Positions 33,706 through 43,481 of a stretch of 59,395 bases of DNA are shown here, piece after piece. The position numbers and the translations under genes were made by a program. The notes under the pieces were generated by a model. The model saw nothing but the letters and a program-made list of their open reading frames with translations, was not told the DNA's origin and did no database searches. Every line of letters begins with the position of its first letter. Positions within the stretch are counted from its first letter, which is position 1. Origin of the DNA: Candidatus Gastranaerophilales bacterium (GTDB lineage: Bacteria; Cyanobacteriota; Vampirovibrionia; Gastranaerophilales; Gastranaerophilaceae); contig CAAFYU010000057.1 in assembly GCA_900767135.1 (NCBI GenBank), positions 1-59,395 of the forward strand. Direction: 5' to 3'.

Positions 33706-34725
33706 ATGAACTTAAAAACGGAGATAACAAAAATTCATTACAATAAGGACGCCAAAGGACTGTTGTTGAAGTTGTTGGAGTTTGGGGCAATATTTTATGG
33801 AATTGGCAGTGGGCTAAAAAATCTTTTATATGACAAAAATATTTTAAAGCCGAAAAAAGTTGATGCATTTGTGATTTCTATCGGGAATATCACAACCGGC
33901 GGAGTTGGTAAAACTCCTGTCGTGTCAGAAATTGCTAAATATTTTGTAGCACAGGGTGAGAAAGTTGCTATTGTTTCAAGAGGTTATGGCGGAAAGCTTT
34001 CAAATAAAAATGTGAACGTGATTTCTGATGGAGAAAAAGTTTTTTATAACGCTCAACTTGCCGGAGATGAACCGTTTTGGCTTGCGACGAATTCAAAAGG
34101 GGCGATTGTTATTACGACAAAAAATCGTTTTGAAGGGGCAAAATACGCGGTAGAAAAATTCGGGGCAACCAAAATTATTTTGGACGACGGGTTTCAGCAC
34201 CGAAAATTGCATCGTGATTTGGATATTGTTTTGATGGACAGTAAGATGGGGTTTGGCAACGAAAAAGTTCTTCCGGCAGGGCCTTTAAGAGAAGGATTGG
34301 AAGCGTTTTCTCGTATTGACAAGCTCGTTGTTGTGAGTAAAAATGTTGATCATTCAAGAGCTGAAAAATTAGCCAAAATTATGGCTAAGAAGATGAAAGT
34401 TGACGCTTTTGTTTGTAAGACTGAGCCTGATTATGTTTATAATATTAAGACTGGTGAAAAATTGGCACAAGGAACAGAAGCAACTGCACTTTGTGCAATC
34501 GGGCAACCACAACAGTTTTATGCGTTTTTAGGTGATTATAATATTAAGCAAACGGTTGATTTTGACGACCATCACAGTTATGTTGAAGAAGAGTTGCCGG
34601 AAGGTTTGATAATTACAACAGAAAAAGATGCTGTAAAAATGCAAAAATTTAGTCGTGACGATATTTTTGCGTTGAAATTAAAAACAGTTATTGATGTTGA
34701 AAACTTGATTAAGCCTGCAAAATAA
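33706..34725 (+). CDS. lpxK: Tetraacyldisaccharide 4'-kinase
   Basis: A 339-residue P-loop kinase that adds the 4' phosphate in lipid A synthesis. Visible are an N-terminal hydrophobic stretch (LEFGAIFYGIGSGL), SIGNITTGGVGKTP (Walker A variant), VAIVSRGYGG, AGDEPF, LDDGFQH and a C-terminal HHSYVEE segment ending in TEKDAVK. It is consistent with a lipid A-containing outer membrane. It follows the MCE gene by 36 nt and precedes mutS2. Confidence 0.94.
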   Translation: MNLKTEITKIHYNKDAKGLLLKLLEFGAIFYGIGSGLKNLLYDKNILKPKKVDAFVISIGNITTGGVGKTPVVSEIAKYFVAQGEKVAIVSRGYGGKLSNKNVNVISDGEKVFYNAQLAGDEPFWLATNSKGAIVITTKNRFEGAKYAVEKFGATKIILDDGFQHRKLHRDLDIVLMDSKMGFGNEKVLPAGPLREGLEAFSRIDKLVVVSKNVDHSRAEKLAKIMAKKMKVDAFVCKTEPDYVYNIKTGEKLAQGTEATALCAIGQPQQFYAFLGDYNIKQTVDFDDHHSYVEEELPEGLIITTEKDAVKMQKFSRDDIFALKLKTVIDVENLIKPAK

Positions 34726-34780
34726 TAATATTTGTTAATAATCCGAGAGAAAATTGAGTCATTCGTGCTAAAATCAAAAT

Positions 34781-37147
34781 ATGAATATTCTTGAAAAAAG
34801 CCGAAAATCTCTCGAATTTGATAAAATAGCCGAAAAATTGTCGAACTTTGCAAAAACTAAACAGAGCAAAGAACTTTGCCTTGCGATTGTGCCATTTGAC
34901 GATATCGTAAAAATTAAAAACGAATTGCAATGTACTCGTGAGGCAAAACAGATTTTGGATATGCCCAATGATATTCCGATTGAGTTTTTAGCGGATATTG
35001 AGGCAATAAAAAAGAATATGGGCGTGAGTTATTTGGCAGAAGATGAGTTGATTGATGTAGCTAAGACTCTTAGAACTTCAAGACTTGTGAAGAAATTTCT
35101 ATTTGATAACTTGCCAATGTTGTCCAATATTCGAAATGCCTCTCAAAATCTTTTGGTTGATAAGATGTTGGAAGACAAAATTTTTTCAACTTTTGATGAA
35201 AATTTGAATATTCGACAAGATGCAACGCCAGAATTGAAGGGGCTTTTTGCTGCTCTCCGAGATAACGAAAAGAATTTAAAAATGACTGTAAATTCTTTGT
35301 TGAATTCAACTGAGTTCTCAAAACATTTACAGGAAAATATTTACACGACTCGTGATGATAGAATTGTGTTTCAGGTAATGGCGTCATCTAAAAGCAAGGT
35401 TCCGGGAATTGTTCACGATGTTTCGGCGACAAACAAAACGTTTTATATTGAGCCTGCACAAATTGTTCCGTTAAATAATAAAATTCGAGAAATTAAAGCT
35501 AATATTCATTCGGAAATGGTGAAAATTCTTGCCGGTTTAACCTCGCTTGTTAAAGATGAAATTAATGAACTTGTTTTGTCCGAAAATATTTTGGCAAGAA
35601 TTGATTATCATTTTGCGAAAGCTCGTTATGCTGTTAAAATTCACGCAATTGAGCCTGATATTGTGACGCATAAGTTGCTTGAATTTGAAAACATGAAACA
35701 CCCTCTTTTGATTGGGAATGTTGAAAATGTAGTTACTAATAATTTTGAAATCGGTAAGGATTTTAAGTCAATTATAATTACAGGTTCAAATACCGGCGGA
35801 AAAACTGTAACAATTAAAACTATCGGACTATTTATTTTGATGGCTAAAGCCGGCATGTTTTTGCCTTGTACTATGGCGAAGGTTTACCCGTTTGAGAGTG
35901 TTTTTGCTGATATTGGGGACGATCAAAGTATTTTGCAAAATCTTTCTACTTTTTCATCGCACATGACAAATATTATTGAAATTTTAAATCAAAGTAATGA
36001 AAAATCTTTTGTTCTGCTTGATGAGATTTGTGCAGGTACAGATCCTGTTGAGGGGGCAGTTTTGGCACAAGTTATTTTGGAAAAACTTGCTCAAAAAGAT
36101 GTGATGTCAACGATTACTACGCACTATGGAGAATTAAAAGCTCTTGAATATTCAAATCCGTATTTTAAAAATGCTTCTGTTGAATTTAATACAACCACTT
36201 TAAAACCAACTTATAAGTTGCTTATCGGAATTCCGGGGCTTAGTAATGCCATTGCGATTGCGACGAATTTGGGGCTTGATAAAGAGCTTACGGAAAAAGC
36301 GAAAGAAATCGTTGTTTCGACAAAAGACCCGTCAATTCTTGTTGTTGAAAAATTGCAGGAAACTCAGGCAAAACTTGCTCAAAACCTTGAAGAAGCCGAA
36401 GAATTGAAAGAAACTTCTGAAAGCCTTAAATCAGAATATGAAGATTCTTTGGCACAGATTAAAAAAGATAAAAAGAAAACCGTAAAAATTATCAAGGACA
36501 AATTTGATAGAGAATTATTAGAGGTAAAAGCTGAAATTAAAAATATTTTGGACGAATTGAGGCGTGAAAAATCTGAAAAAATTGCACGTCGTTCGTATGC
36601 GAGATTGGCACAAACAGAACAGAAATTCAGGGGAAAACTTTCTGAGTATGATGAAAAACAGCAGTATGAAGAAATCGACTGGACAAATGTTAAGACAGGT
36701 GAAAAACTGTTGTTGAAGGAGATGAATCAGCCTGTAATATTGCTTTCGTTGCCTGATAAAAATGAAAACGTGCTTGTTCAAATCGGAAATTTTAAAACAA
36801 AAATTAAGAAAGAAAAACTTGCACCTTATGATGCGGCCTATGAGCGAAAGGAAAACATTTATCGACCAAGTTCTTTGAACAAGTTTGAGCTTCGAAAAGC
36901 GAGTGTTTCAAACACTCTTGATCTTCGAGGTTATAAGGTTGAAGATGCACTTGACAGTTTGGAGTTTTATTTAGATAAAGCAAGTTTGGCAAATCTTGCT
37001 TGCGTGACTGTAATTCATGGACATGGAACAGGAGCTTTGAAGTCAGCTGTCAGAGATTTTTTATCAACTTCTCCTTACGTTGCAAAATATCGTCCGGGAG
37101 AAGATTCTGAGGGCGGAGATGGTGTTAGTGTTGTAGATATTAAGTAG
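34781..37147 (+). CDS. mutS2: MutS2 family ATPase/endonuclease
   Basis: A 788-residue MutS2: clamp and core region, then the ABC-type ATPase (ITGSNTGGKTVTIKT, SSHMTNIIEIL, FVLLDEICAGTDPVEG, ITTHYGELK), a coiled coil at about 515-620, and a C-terminal Smr nuclease domain (LDLRGYKVEDAL, VIHGHGTGALK). In other bacteria MutS2 acts on recombination intermediates and rescues collided ribosomes, not in mismatch repair. It is the last gene of the run that begins at 32308. Confidence 0.96.
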   Translation: MNILEKSRKSLEFDKIAEKLSNFAKTKQSKELCLAIVPFDDIVKIKNELQCTREAKQILDMPNDIPIEFLADIEAIKKNMGVSYLAEDELIDVAKTLRTSRLVKKFLFDNLPMLSNIRNASQNLLVDKMLEDKIFSTFDENLNIRQDATPELKGLFAALRDNEKNLKMTVNSLLNSTEFSKHLQENIYTTRDDRIVFQVMASSKSKVPGIVHDVSATNKTFYIEPAQIVPLNNKIREIKANIHSEMVKILAGLTSLVKDEINELVLSENILARIDYHFAKARYAVKIHAIEPDIVTHKLLEFENMKHPLLIGNVENVVTNNFEIGKDFKSIIITGSNTGGKTVTIKTIGLFILMAKAGMFLPCTMAKVYPFESVFADIGDDQSILQNLSTFSSHMTNIIEILNQSNEKSFVLLDEICAGTDPVEGAVLAQVILEKLAQKDVMSTITTHYGELKALEYSNPYFKNASVEFNTTTLKPTYKLLIGIPGLSNAIAIATNLGLDKELTEKAKEIVVSTKDPSILVVEKLQETQAKLAQNLEEAEELKETSESLKSEYEDSLAQIKKDKKKTVKIIKDKFDRELLEVKAEIKNILDELRREKSEKIARRSYARLAQTEQKFRGKLSEYDEKQQYEEIDWTNVKTGEKLLLKEMNQPVILLSLPDKNENVLVQIGNFKTKIKKEKLAPYDAAYERKENIYRPSSLNKFELRKASVSNTLDLRGYKVEDALDSLEFYLDKASLANLACVTVIHGHGTGALKSAVRDFLSTSPYVAKYRPGEDSEGGDGVSVVDIK

Positions 37148-37163
37148 GGTTGAATATTTGTGA

Positions 37164-37200
37164 GATGGCGATAAGATCTAAGGCGATGAGACGATAAGTG
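37164..37200. repeat. GACGATAAG-type short repeat
   Basis: GGCGATAAG, GGCGATGAG and GACGATAAG occur in succession after mutS2. The same unit occurs inside the prepilin leader at 19089-19120, so it is a dispersed motif of this genome. Confidence 0.5.
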
Positions 37201-37284
37201 TGCAACATAAGAAGTTATTTACTAATTTGACAATGAAAACCTATTTAGATGTTATAATGCGTTTTTTGAACATATTTTAAAAAC

Positions 37285-37313
37285 TTGTACATAAATTCTA
37301 TTTTTAGTAAAAT
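37285..37313 (+). promoter_or_regulatory. Sigma-70-type promoter of gltD
   Basis: TTGTAC (37285-37290), a 17-nt spacer and TAAAAT (37308-37313), about 20 nt before the gene. A second TTGACA with TATAAT (37227-37258) is upstream but with a 20-nt spacer. Confidence 0.5.
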
Positions 37314-37330
37314 GTAGTTAAAGAGGGAGA

Positions 37331-38710
37331 ATGAATATGAACAAGATTGAAAGACAACATGTTAAAGAACAAGATAAAAATCAAAGACGTCATAATTTTG
37401 AACCGGTTGAAAGCAATTTGACTCCGGAACAGGTGAAATTAGAAGCATCAAGATGTTTGCACTGCAAAAATCCACGATGCGTACAGGGGTGCCCTGTGAA
37501 TATTCAGATCCCTGACTTTATTCAGGCTCTAAAAGATGATGATTTAGAAAAAGCGGGCGAAGTTATTCGTCAAACAAGTATGTTACCGTCGGTTTGCGGC
37601 CGCGTTTGTCCGCAAGAAAGGCAGTGTGAAGGTCAATGTATTCTTGGAATTAAGGGTGAAGCAGTTGCAATCGGTGCATTAGAAAGGTATGTTGGCGACA
37701 ATACAAATGCGGAACTTCCGGAAATCAAACCGTCAGGGAAAAAAGTTGCAGTAATCGGCTCAGGTTGTGCCGGCATGACTGCTGCTTGTGATTTGAGAAA
37801 AGCAGGTCATGATGTCGAAGTTTTTGAAGCACTGCATGAACTTGGTGGTGTTTTGCGTTACGGAATTCCGCCTTTCAGACTTCCTCGTACAATTCTTGAT
37901 AAAGAAATTAACAACCTTGAAAAAATGGGAGTTATTTTTCACAAAAACGTTGTTGTTGGAAAATCAATTACTCTTGAACAGTTGAAAGAAGATGGTTTTG
38001 ATGCGATTTTCATCTGCTCAGGTGCAGGTTTGCCGAAAATGTTACACGTTGCTGGCGAAAATTTGAATGGAGTTTTCTCTGCAAATGAATTTTTGACTCG
38101 TGTAAATTTGATGCATGCCGGACAGCCTGATAGCGTGACACCTTTGAGAGTAGGTAAAAAAGCAGCTATTTTCGGCGGTGGAAACGTTGCAATGGACGCT
38201 GCTAGAACTGCTGTCAGGGTTGGCTTTGAAGAAGTTTATATTATTTATCGTCGTACGGAAAAGGAACTTCCGGCTCGTTTGGAAGAAATTAGACACGCAA
38301 AAGAAGAAGGCGTTGTGTTTAAATTCTTATATTCTCCAAAAGAAATATTAGGGGAAGATGGCTATGTAAAAGGTGTAGAATTAGAGGTTATGGAATTAGG
38401 CGAACCTGATGAATCAGGTAGACGTCGTCCTGTTTCTACCGGAAAAACTGAAATTATGGACTTAGATACTGTAATTGTTGCTCTTGGAACAGGTCCAAAT
38501 CCGATTATCCAACGTTCAGCAGAAGCGGAAGGCTTGGATATTATAACTGATAAACGAGGTTATATTGTTGTTGACGGAGAAACAAGATGTACCAATATTC
38601 CGACAGTTTATGCGGGCGGAGATGTTGCTCCTGTTGGCGAGTCTAACGCTATTAACGCAATGGGAGCCGGTAAAAAGGCTGCTAAGGCAATTAATGACTT
38701 GTTGAAATAG
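37331..38710 (+). CDS. gltD: Glutamate synthase (NADPH) small-subunit-type oxidoreductase
   Basis: A 459-residue FAD/NADPH iron-sulfur protein. Order: N-terminal cluster-binding segment (RCLHCKNPRCVQGCPV, then GRVCPQERQCEGQC), FAD-binding VIGSGCAGMTAA, NADPH-binding FGGGNVAMDAARTA, and the C-terminal YAGGDV FAD site. It passes electrons from NADPH to a partner. No large glutamate synthase subunit is nearby, so it may serve another partner (NfnB-like or sulfide dehydrogenase-like roles exist in this family). GAGGGAG precedes two ATGs, at 37331 and 37337. Confidence 0.88.
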   Translation: MNMNKIERQHVKEQDKNQRRHNFEPVESNLTPEQVKLEASRCLHCKNPRCVQGCPVNIQIPDFIQALKDDDLEKAGEVIRQTSMLPSVCGRVCPQERQCEGQCILGIKGEAVAIGALERYVGDNTNAELPEIKPSGKKVAVIGSGCAGMTAACDLRKAGHDVEVFEALHELGGVLRYGIPPFRLPRTILDKEINNLEKMGVIFHKNVVVGKSITLEQLKEDGFDAIFICSGAGLPKMLHVAGENLNGVFSANEFLTRVNLMHAGQPDSVTPLRVGKKAAIFGGGNVAMDAARTAVRVGFEEVYIIYRRTEKELPARLEEIRHAKEEGVVFKFLYSPKEILGEDGYVKGVELEVMELGEPDESGRRRPVSTGKTEIMDLDTVIVALGTGPNPIIQRSAEAEGLDIITDKRGYIVVDGETRCTNIPTVYAGGDVAPVGESNAINAMGAGKKAAKAINDLLK

Positions 38711-38737
38711 CATAAATGAAGTAATGGAAGGTAAGAA

Positions 38738-39643
38738 GTGGAAAGTAGAATTGTGAAAAAGTTTTTATCATTATTTATGACGATGATACTTTTCGCTTCT
38801 TGTTGTTTTGCATTTGAACTAGATACATCTGTTGATGAAGAAATTCGTCGAAATTATAATCCATCAGCATTGGAACAGAATTTGCCTACTCTTCCAAGAA
38901 CTTCTCCAAATCAATTTCAATCATCGACTTCTAAAACAACAAATTCTGCCGGAAATAAAACCGGTTCTACTCCGTCAGTACCTAAAAGTCAGCCGATTTC
39001 TCAGCCTTCAAAGCCACAATTAGTCATTAAAAAAATGGAAAATGATTATAAATATGATAAATCAACGGCAATTAGGATAAAAAAAGGAACGAAGTTTAGA
39101 GTTCGATCTAATTGTGTAATTTCAGATTATCAAAGAGAAGGCACGAGAGTTTCGTTTACTTCAATAAAACCGGTTACACAAAGATATATAACCATAAATG
39201 AGGGAACGCGATTTAACGGTGTTGTTGAGAATTCTCATCTTCCACAATACAGTGGAAATGGCGGACTTATTGTTTTGTTAGTTGATGGAATGGTTGTTAA
39301 TGGTTCTACAAAAAGTATTCATGCGAAAATTACGAAAGCTAATTTAAAAAAAGTTTTCTTTAATAATATCAAAGGGAAACGAGGCTATATAAAAGGTGTT
39401 TCAAGACAGGTTGATAAAGGTGAGAATTTCTACAAAAAAACTCGTAGGACATCTGCGAAACTTGCGGATAATCCTGTTGGAATAATAATATCGCCAATTC
39501 CTACAATTGCCGGCATGGCAGTGTATGCTGTGAATTTTGTTGGATCGCCGATTTTTGCGATTTGGGCTAAGGGTTCAAGGATTTCAATTCCTGCTGGTTC
39601 AGAATTTGAAATTAAATTATTAGAAGATGTGTATTTGCAATAA
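38738..39643 (+). CDS. Secreted hypothetical protein
   Basis: About 300 residues with a signal peptide (KKFLSLFMTMILFASCCFAFE). Start is either GTG 38738 (GGAAGG upstream) or GTG 38753, which gives the more usual MKKF start. A Ser/Thr/Pro/Gln-rich linker (about 30-95) leads to a beta-rich domain with segments such as TKFRVRSNCVISDY and INEGTRFNGVVE, and a Gly-rich hydrophobic stretch near 255-280. The Cys pair at the end of the signal sequence is not a clear lipobox. Unknown function, probably periplasmic or outer-membrane. Confidence 0.6.
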   Translation: MESRIVKKFLSLFMTMILFASCCFAFELDTSVDEEIRRNYNPSALEQNLPTLPRTSPNQFQSSTSKTTNSAGNKTGSTPSVPKSQPISQPSKPQLVIKKMENDYKYDKSTAIRIKKGTKFRVRSNCVISDYQREGTRVSFTSIKPVTQRYITINEGTRFNGVVENSHLPQYSGNGGLIVLLVDGMVVNGSTKSIHAKITKANLKKVFFNNIKGKRGYIKGVSRQVDKGENFYKKTRRTSAKLADNPVGIIISPIPTIAGMAVYAVNFVGSPIFAIWAKGSRISIPAGSEFEIKLLEDVYLQ

Positions 39644-39738
39644 ACAATATTGTTAATTTTTATTTACAAAGTAGAAAAATTATATATTTACAAGGTTTAT
39701 ACCCCAAAGCCCCAAAAATAGAGAAAGGAAATATAAAT

Positions 39739-40152
39739 ATGAAATGTATGATGAGATTTAACGGACTTGATTATAGTGCCAGAATGATGGCAATAGCTGT
39801 TAAGAAAGGTTCAAACCAAGCAGATAGAGCAGTTGGCGATTTTTTTAAATTAGCTAATAAATCAAATGCTCAGGGAGCTGCTTTGACATCTATGATTTCG
39901 CAAGCTAAAACAGTTGGAGTTGGTGATCATCTTGATTATATAGGTGAAATTGAAAAAAGAGTCGCTAAAAAGTCTGAAATTAAAGCAGAATATAGAAAAT
40001 TTTTGAAAAGTTTGATAGAAAATTATCCGAATACGCTTAGTGATAGAGTCTCTCTTGCAAGTTGGGGAGCTGTTGAATCAGGACATGTTAAACCTAAATC
40101 AATTTGGAACAAAATTATGCCAATGCTAAATAAATTGGTTCGTGAAGAATAA
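39739..40152 (+). CDS. Hypothetical protein (137 residues)
   Basis: A soluble, basic, mostly helical protein with no recognised domain. It has good ribosome-site spacing (AAAGGAAA) and its own terminator. Segments such as ADRAVGDFFKLANKS and KAEYRKFLKSLIENYP suggest a helical bundle. It may be a genus-specific protein. Confidence 0.55.
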   Translation: MKCMMRFNGLDYSARMMAIAVKKGSNQADRAVGDFFKLANKSNAQGAALTSMISQAKTVGVGDHLDYIGEIEKRVAKKSEIKAEYRKFLKSLIENYPNTLSDRVSLASWGAVESGHVKPKSIWNKIMPMLNKLVREE

Positions 40153-40180
40153 TAAAATACAATTTAAAATTTTTTAAAAA

Positions 40181-40211
40181 AGGACGAGTATTTTTCTCGT
40201 TCTTTTTTTAT
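40181..40211 (+). terminator. Rho-independent terminator
   Basis: Stem AGGACGAG with CTCGTTCTT (one G-T pair), loop of T, seven-T tail. It closes the 137-residue gene. Confidence 0.8.
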
Positions 40212-40280
40212 TTGCATATTGAAAAATATATAAAGAAGAGTTATAATGATGATATGTTGTATGATGAGAGGATATAATTT

Positions 40281-41183
40281 ATGAAAAACAAATTAAGAAG
40301 AGCTTTTGGGGGGAGGGCAAGCCGCTTAGCTGCTAAGAAATCTACATTCACTCTTGCGGAAGGTGCTACGCACGTAGCCCTCTCCGACAAATCTCGTGTA
40401 GTTGCATTTACTTTGGCAGAAGGTGCTACGCACGTAGGCCACTGTGACAAGTATCGTCGAGTCGCCTTTACTTTGGCAGAGGTTTTAATCACTCTCGGTA
40501 TAATCGGCGTTGTTGCAGCAATGACGTTGCCGACACTTATTCAAAATCACCAAAAACAAACTTATGTTGCTGGTGCCAAAAAAGCAACAGCGACTGTTTC
40601 TAACATGTTGCAAAAAATGATGGCTGATGAAGGCGTTTCTAGTATTGTTGAAACAGAACTTTATCAAAGTACTTCCTGTATTTTTAATGGAAATATTGAA
40701 GATTTAAATTCTTGGAATAATTCAGGGTATTATTGTAGTGAAGATGGTTATGGAAATCAGGATACGTTTTCTAGGTTGGTGCCAAAGTACATGAAGGTTA
40801 TAAAAGAGTGCAATGAAGCCTCATGTGAACAAACATATAAAAGTATGTGGAAATTTAGTTGTGATAGAAATGGCAAATGCTCTCTTGCATCTGACAATTA
40901 TAGTGAAGCTCCTTTTGGAACAGGATATCAGCATAATGGTGCAAAAATTTTTTATACAGCTGATGGTATGATTTATTATTTTGCCGGAGGAGCAAATGGT
41001 TTGTCGGTAGCTTTTGATGTTAATGGGACAAAAGGTCCGAATGAATACGGGCGAGATTTGTTTTGTATGACGTTTATTAGAGAAAAGTTAATTGGGTCAG
41101 ACTGCCATCAGTACGCCGGATATTTTGGAAGAACTTCACCTTTGGGATATTTAATGTCGAACGGTTGGAAAATGGATTATTAG
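40281..41183 (+). CDS. Prepilin-like protein with triplicated FTLAE motif
   Basis: A 300-residue type IV pilin/pseudopilin-like protein. Three prepilin motifs follow one another at 20-residue intervals: STFTLAEGATHV, VAFTLAEGATHV, then VAFTLAEVLITLGIIGVVAA; only the last precedes the hydrophobic helix. Residues 9-20 come from a G-run and a TTAGCTGCTAA palindrome (AFGGRASRLAAKK). The mature part has Cys pairs and ends in NGWKMDY, like the protein at 26209; the two are paralogues. The gene has its own terminator. Which site is cut is unknown. Confidence 0.8.
   Translation: MKNKLRRAFGGRASRLAAKKSTFTLAEGATHVALSDKSRVVAFTLAEGATHVGHCDKYRRVAFTLAEVLITLGIIGVVAAMTLPTLIQNHQKQTYVAGAKKATATVSNMLQKMMADEGVSSIVETELYQSTSCIFNGNIEDLNSWNNSGYYCSEDGYGNQDTFSRLVPKYMKVIKECNEASCEQTYKSMWKFSCDRNGKCSLASDNYSEAPFGTGYQHNGAKIFYTADGMIYYFAGGANGLSVAFDVNGTKGPNEYGRDLFCMTFIREKLIGSDCHQYAGYFGRTSPLGYLMSNGWKMDY
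40347..40466. repeat. Two tandem 60-bp prepilin-motif cassettes
   Basis: Units at 40347-40406 and 40407-40466 each start with the FTLAE codons, carry GGTGCTACGCACGTAG, and end before the next FTLAE. The first half of the unit is nearly identical between copies and to the unit at 26918; the second half varies but keeps a D-K-R pattern. Confidence 0.85.
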
Positions 41184-41188
41184 CAAGT

Positions 41189-41214
41189 AATGGCGGGGTA
41201 AATACCTCGCCATT
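41189..41214. terminator. Hairpin between prepilin and MCE genes
   Basis: Stem AATGGCGGGGT with ACCTCGCCATT, 4-nt loop. Both flanking genes converge on it. The T-run is weak. Confidence 0.55.
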
Positions 41215-41226
41215 ATTCAATTTGAA

Positions 41227-42132
41227 TTATTGGCAACCACATTTTTTCTTACTTACAGGACTGCCAAAAATCATACGCATTCCGCCAAAAGGTTTTTGCA
41301 TTGTACAGTTTAGGCCTTCTGTCATTTCGTTGACATTGTTTAGAATTTCGTTTATTTGTTGTAACGAACAAGCTATTTGCGGGATTGTGTTGTTTAAGTT
41401 TTTGGTTATGAGGTTTACGTTTTCAGATGTCGCTTGAAAATTATATGTTGTAGAGTTTATCCTGTCTGGGGATAATGCATCTGTTACGTTGTTTGAAACT
41501 CCGGTTACGTTGTTTGCGATGTCTGTTGCACTTTGAGAAACTTTTACGATATTTGCACTTGTCTTTTTAATGTCAGATGAGGCATCGACGACGTTAGGGC
41601 TAACCTCGTTTGCCATTTCGTTTAGAGTTGCAAACAAATCCCCAAGTGTTTGAAGGGTTATATTCAAGTTTTTAGCACTTTCTGCTAAGTCGTTTTTTAT
41701 TGCCTCTAATGATGCGGGATCTTGATTTGATAAAAATGTCTCTAATTCAACAGTTGTTTTGCCGGAAATCCTATCTCCGTCTTTTAAAAAGAAAATTGAA
41801 GGTGATTTTGGGTAAGTAATATCTATGTAATCGTATTTTTTATTCCATCTGTTTTTTGCTTTTTTTAGATTGGCAGAAATATTAATAGGTAGTTTTAAAT
41901 CATGCGGGTGGAGTTCCATTGTGACAATTGTTGATGTGTAAGTTTTGTTTGGGTGAATTTTTATAACTTTCCCGATTTTAAATCCGTTATAATAAATAGG
42001 AGCAGAATTGTTAAATGGAGTGAGCTCTTTAAACTCAGCCGTAACATAGGTGTTCGTCCTGTGTACTGTATAGGCGATGAAAACCCCTAATAATAAGGCG
42101 ATTAATATAAAAGATTTAAACAGATTGCTCAT
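41227..42132 (-). CDS. MCE/MlaD family protein, short form
   Basis: A 301-residue protein: anchor helix at about 6-22 (SFILIALLLGVFIAYTV), MCE domain (TAEFKELTPFNNSAPIYYNG, FKIGKVIKI; about 32-125), then helical repeats with many NVTxxxN-type segments to about 275 and a Cys-containing tail (KKKCGCQ). Like the gene at 32308 it would take part in lipid movement across the envelope. The transport ATPase and permease genes are not seen. A 285-nt gap to galE holds no clear gene. Confidence 0.88.
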   Translation of the reverse strand: MSNLFKSFILIALLLGVFIAYTVHRTNTYVTAEFKELTPFNNSAPIYYNGFKIGKVIKIHPNKTYTSTIVTMELHPHDLKLPINISANLKKAKNRWNKKYDYIDITYPKSPSIFFLKDGDRISGKTTVELETFLSNQDPASLEAIKNDLAESAKNLNITLQTLGDLFATLNEMANEVSPNVVDASSDIKKTSANIVKVSQSATDIANNVTGVSNNVTDALSPDRINSTTYNFQATSENVNLITKNLNNTIPQIACSLQQINEILNNVNEMTEGLNCTMQKPFGGMRMIFGSPVSKKKCGCQ

Positions 42133-42417
42133 AGCTCAAACTCCTCACGTTAGCCGAGTAAAATTTCTTTGACAATATTGCACAAACCGTCAAGATTGTG
42201 TACTTGAAACAGTTGTAAAACAAGTAAAAACAAATAATTGAAAACTCGAATTATCATAGTCATAATAGAGTTTTAACAAATTCAATTGTAAAAAAAATTA
42301 CCACCTCAACTAATCCCGAGTGGGGAATATTAAGGAGTTTAAATTTTGCGATTATGTATTTATTGCTTTTATGAATTTTTTGTACGTTTGCGTTATAATA
42401 TGGACAAGGAGAGAAAT

Positions 42418-43413
42418 GTGACTATATTAATTTTGGGCGGAGCCGGTTATATTGGCTCACATACGGTTTATGAATTGATTGAAAACGGAGAAGATGTTGC
42501 AATTGTTGATAATCTTCAAACAGGTCATATTGAAGCAATTCACCATAGTGCAAGGTTTTATAAAGGAGATATTCGAGATAGAGAGTTTTTAAACAATGTT
42601 TTTGCAAAAGAAAAAATCGATGCAGTAATTCATTTTGCCGCAAGTTCGCTGGTCGGAGAGAGTATGCAAAAACCTTTAAAATACTATGATAACAACCTTT
42701 GCGGAACAAAAGTTTTGCTTGAAGCTATGGTTGAAAATGGTATAGATAAAATTGTTTTTTCTTCGACGGCAGCTGTGTACGGTGAGCCTGAAAATATTCC
42801 GATTTTGGAAACAGATAAGACAGAACCGACAAATACTTATGGCGAAACAAAATTGTCGATGGAAAAAATGTTTAAATGGGTTTCAAAAGCTCATAATTTG
42901 AGATATGTTGCATTACGTTATTTTAATGCTTGTGGTGCTCACAAGTCAGGTCAAATTGGAGAAGCTCATAATCCGGAAACTCATCTTATTCCTTTGATCT
43001 TACAAGTGCCGAATGGCAAACGAGAATTTATTTCTATATTTGGTGAAGATTATGATACGAAAGACGGAACCTGTGTAAGAGATTATATTCACGTTACAGA
43101 TTTGGCAAAAGCCCATATTCTTGCGGTAAAATATCTTATGCAAGGATATGAAAGTGATACTTTTAATCTCGGAAATGGAGTTGGGTTTACAGTAAAAGAA
43201 GTTGTTGATGCTGCAAGAAAAGTTACAAAATTTGAAATTCCTGCAAAGATTTGTGAAAGACGTGCCGGAGATCCCGCAAAACTTATTGCGACAAGTGAAA
43301 AAGCTCAAAAAGTTTTAGGTTGGACACCTGTCTATACGGATTTGGAAAAAATAATTGAAACAGCTTGGAATTGGCATTCAAAACACCCAAACGGTTTTAA
43401 ATGTAAAGAATAG
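42418..43413 (+). CDS. galE: UDP-glucose 4-epimerase
   Basis: A 331-residue extended SDR: ILGGAGYIGSHTVYEL (NAD site), SSTAAVYGEP (catalytic Ser/Thr region), NTYGETKLSMEK (YxxxK), and GTCVRDYIHVTDLA. It interconverts UDP-glucose and UDP-galactose (possibly the GlcNAc forms), for surface glycans. The open frame reaches back to 42346, but AAGGAG lies 7 nt before the GTG at 42418 and gives the usual family start. Confidence 0.94.
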   Translation: MTILILGGAGYIGSHTVYELIENGEDVAIVDNLQTGHIEAIHHSARFYKGDIRDREFLNNVFAKEKIDAVIHFAASSLVGESMQKPLKYYDNNLCGTKVLLEAMVENGIDKIVFSSTAAVYGEPENIPILETDKTEPTNTYGETKLSMEKMFKWVSKAHNLRYVALRYFNACGAHKSGQIGEAHNPETHLIPLILQVPNGKREFISIFGEDYDTKDGTCVRDYIHVTDLAKAHILAVKYLMQGYESDTFNLGNGVGFTVKEVVDAARKVTKFEIPAKICERRAGDPAKLIATSEKAQKVLGWTPVYTDLEKIIETAWNWHSKHPNGFKCKE

Positions 43414-43481
43414 CAAAATACTTGCATTTTTTAATTGAAAAGATTATATTAACTAAAAAAAATAAAGAAAGAGTGGTACAA

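Noticed and set aside
40181..40500. CRISPR array or VNTR from the 60-bp repeats
   Set aside because: There are only two or three units, they are coding and in frame, and there are no unique spacers of the CRISPR kind.
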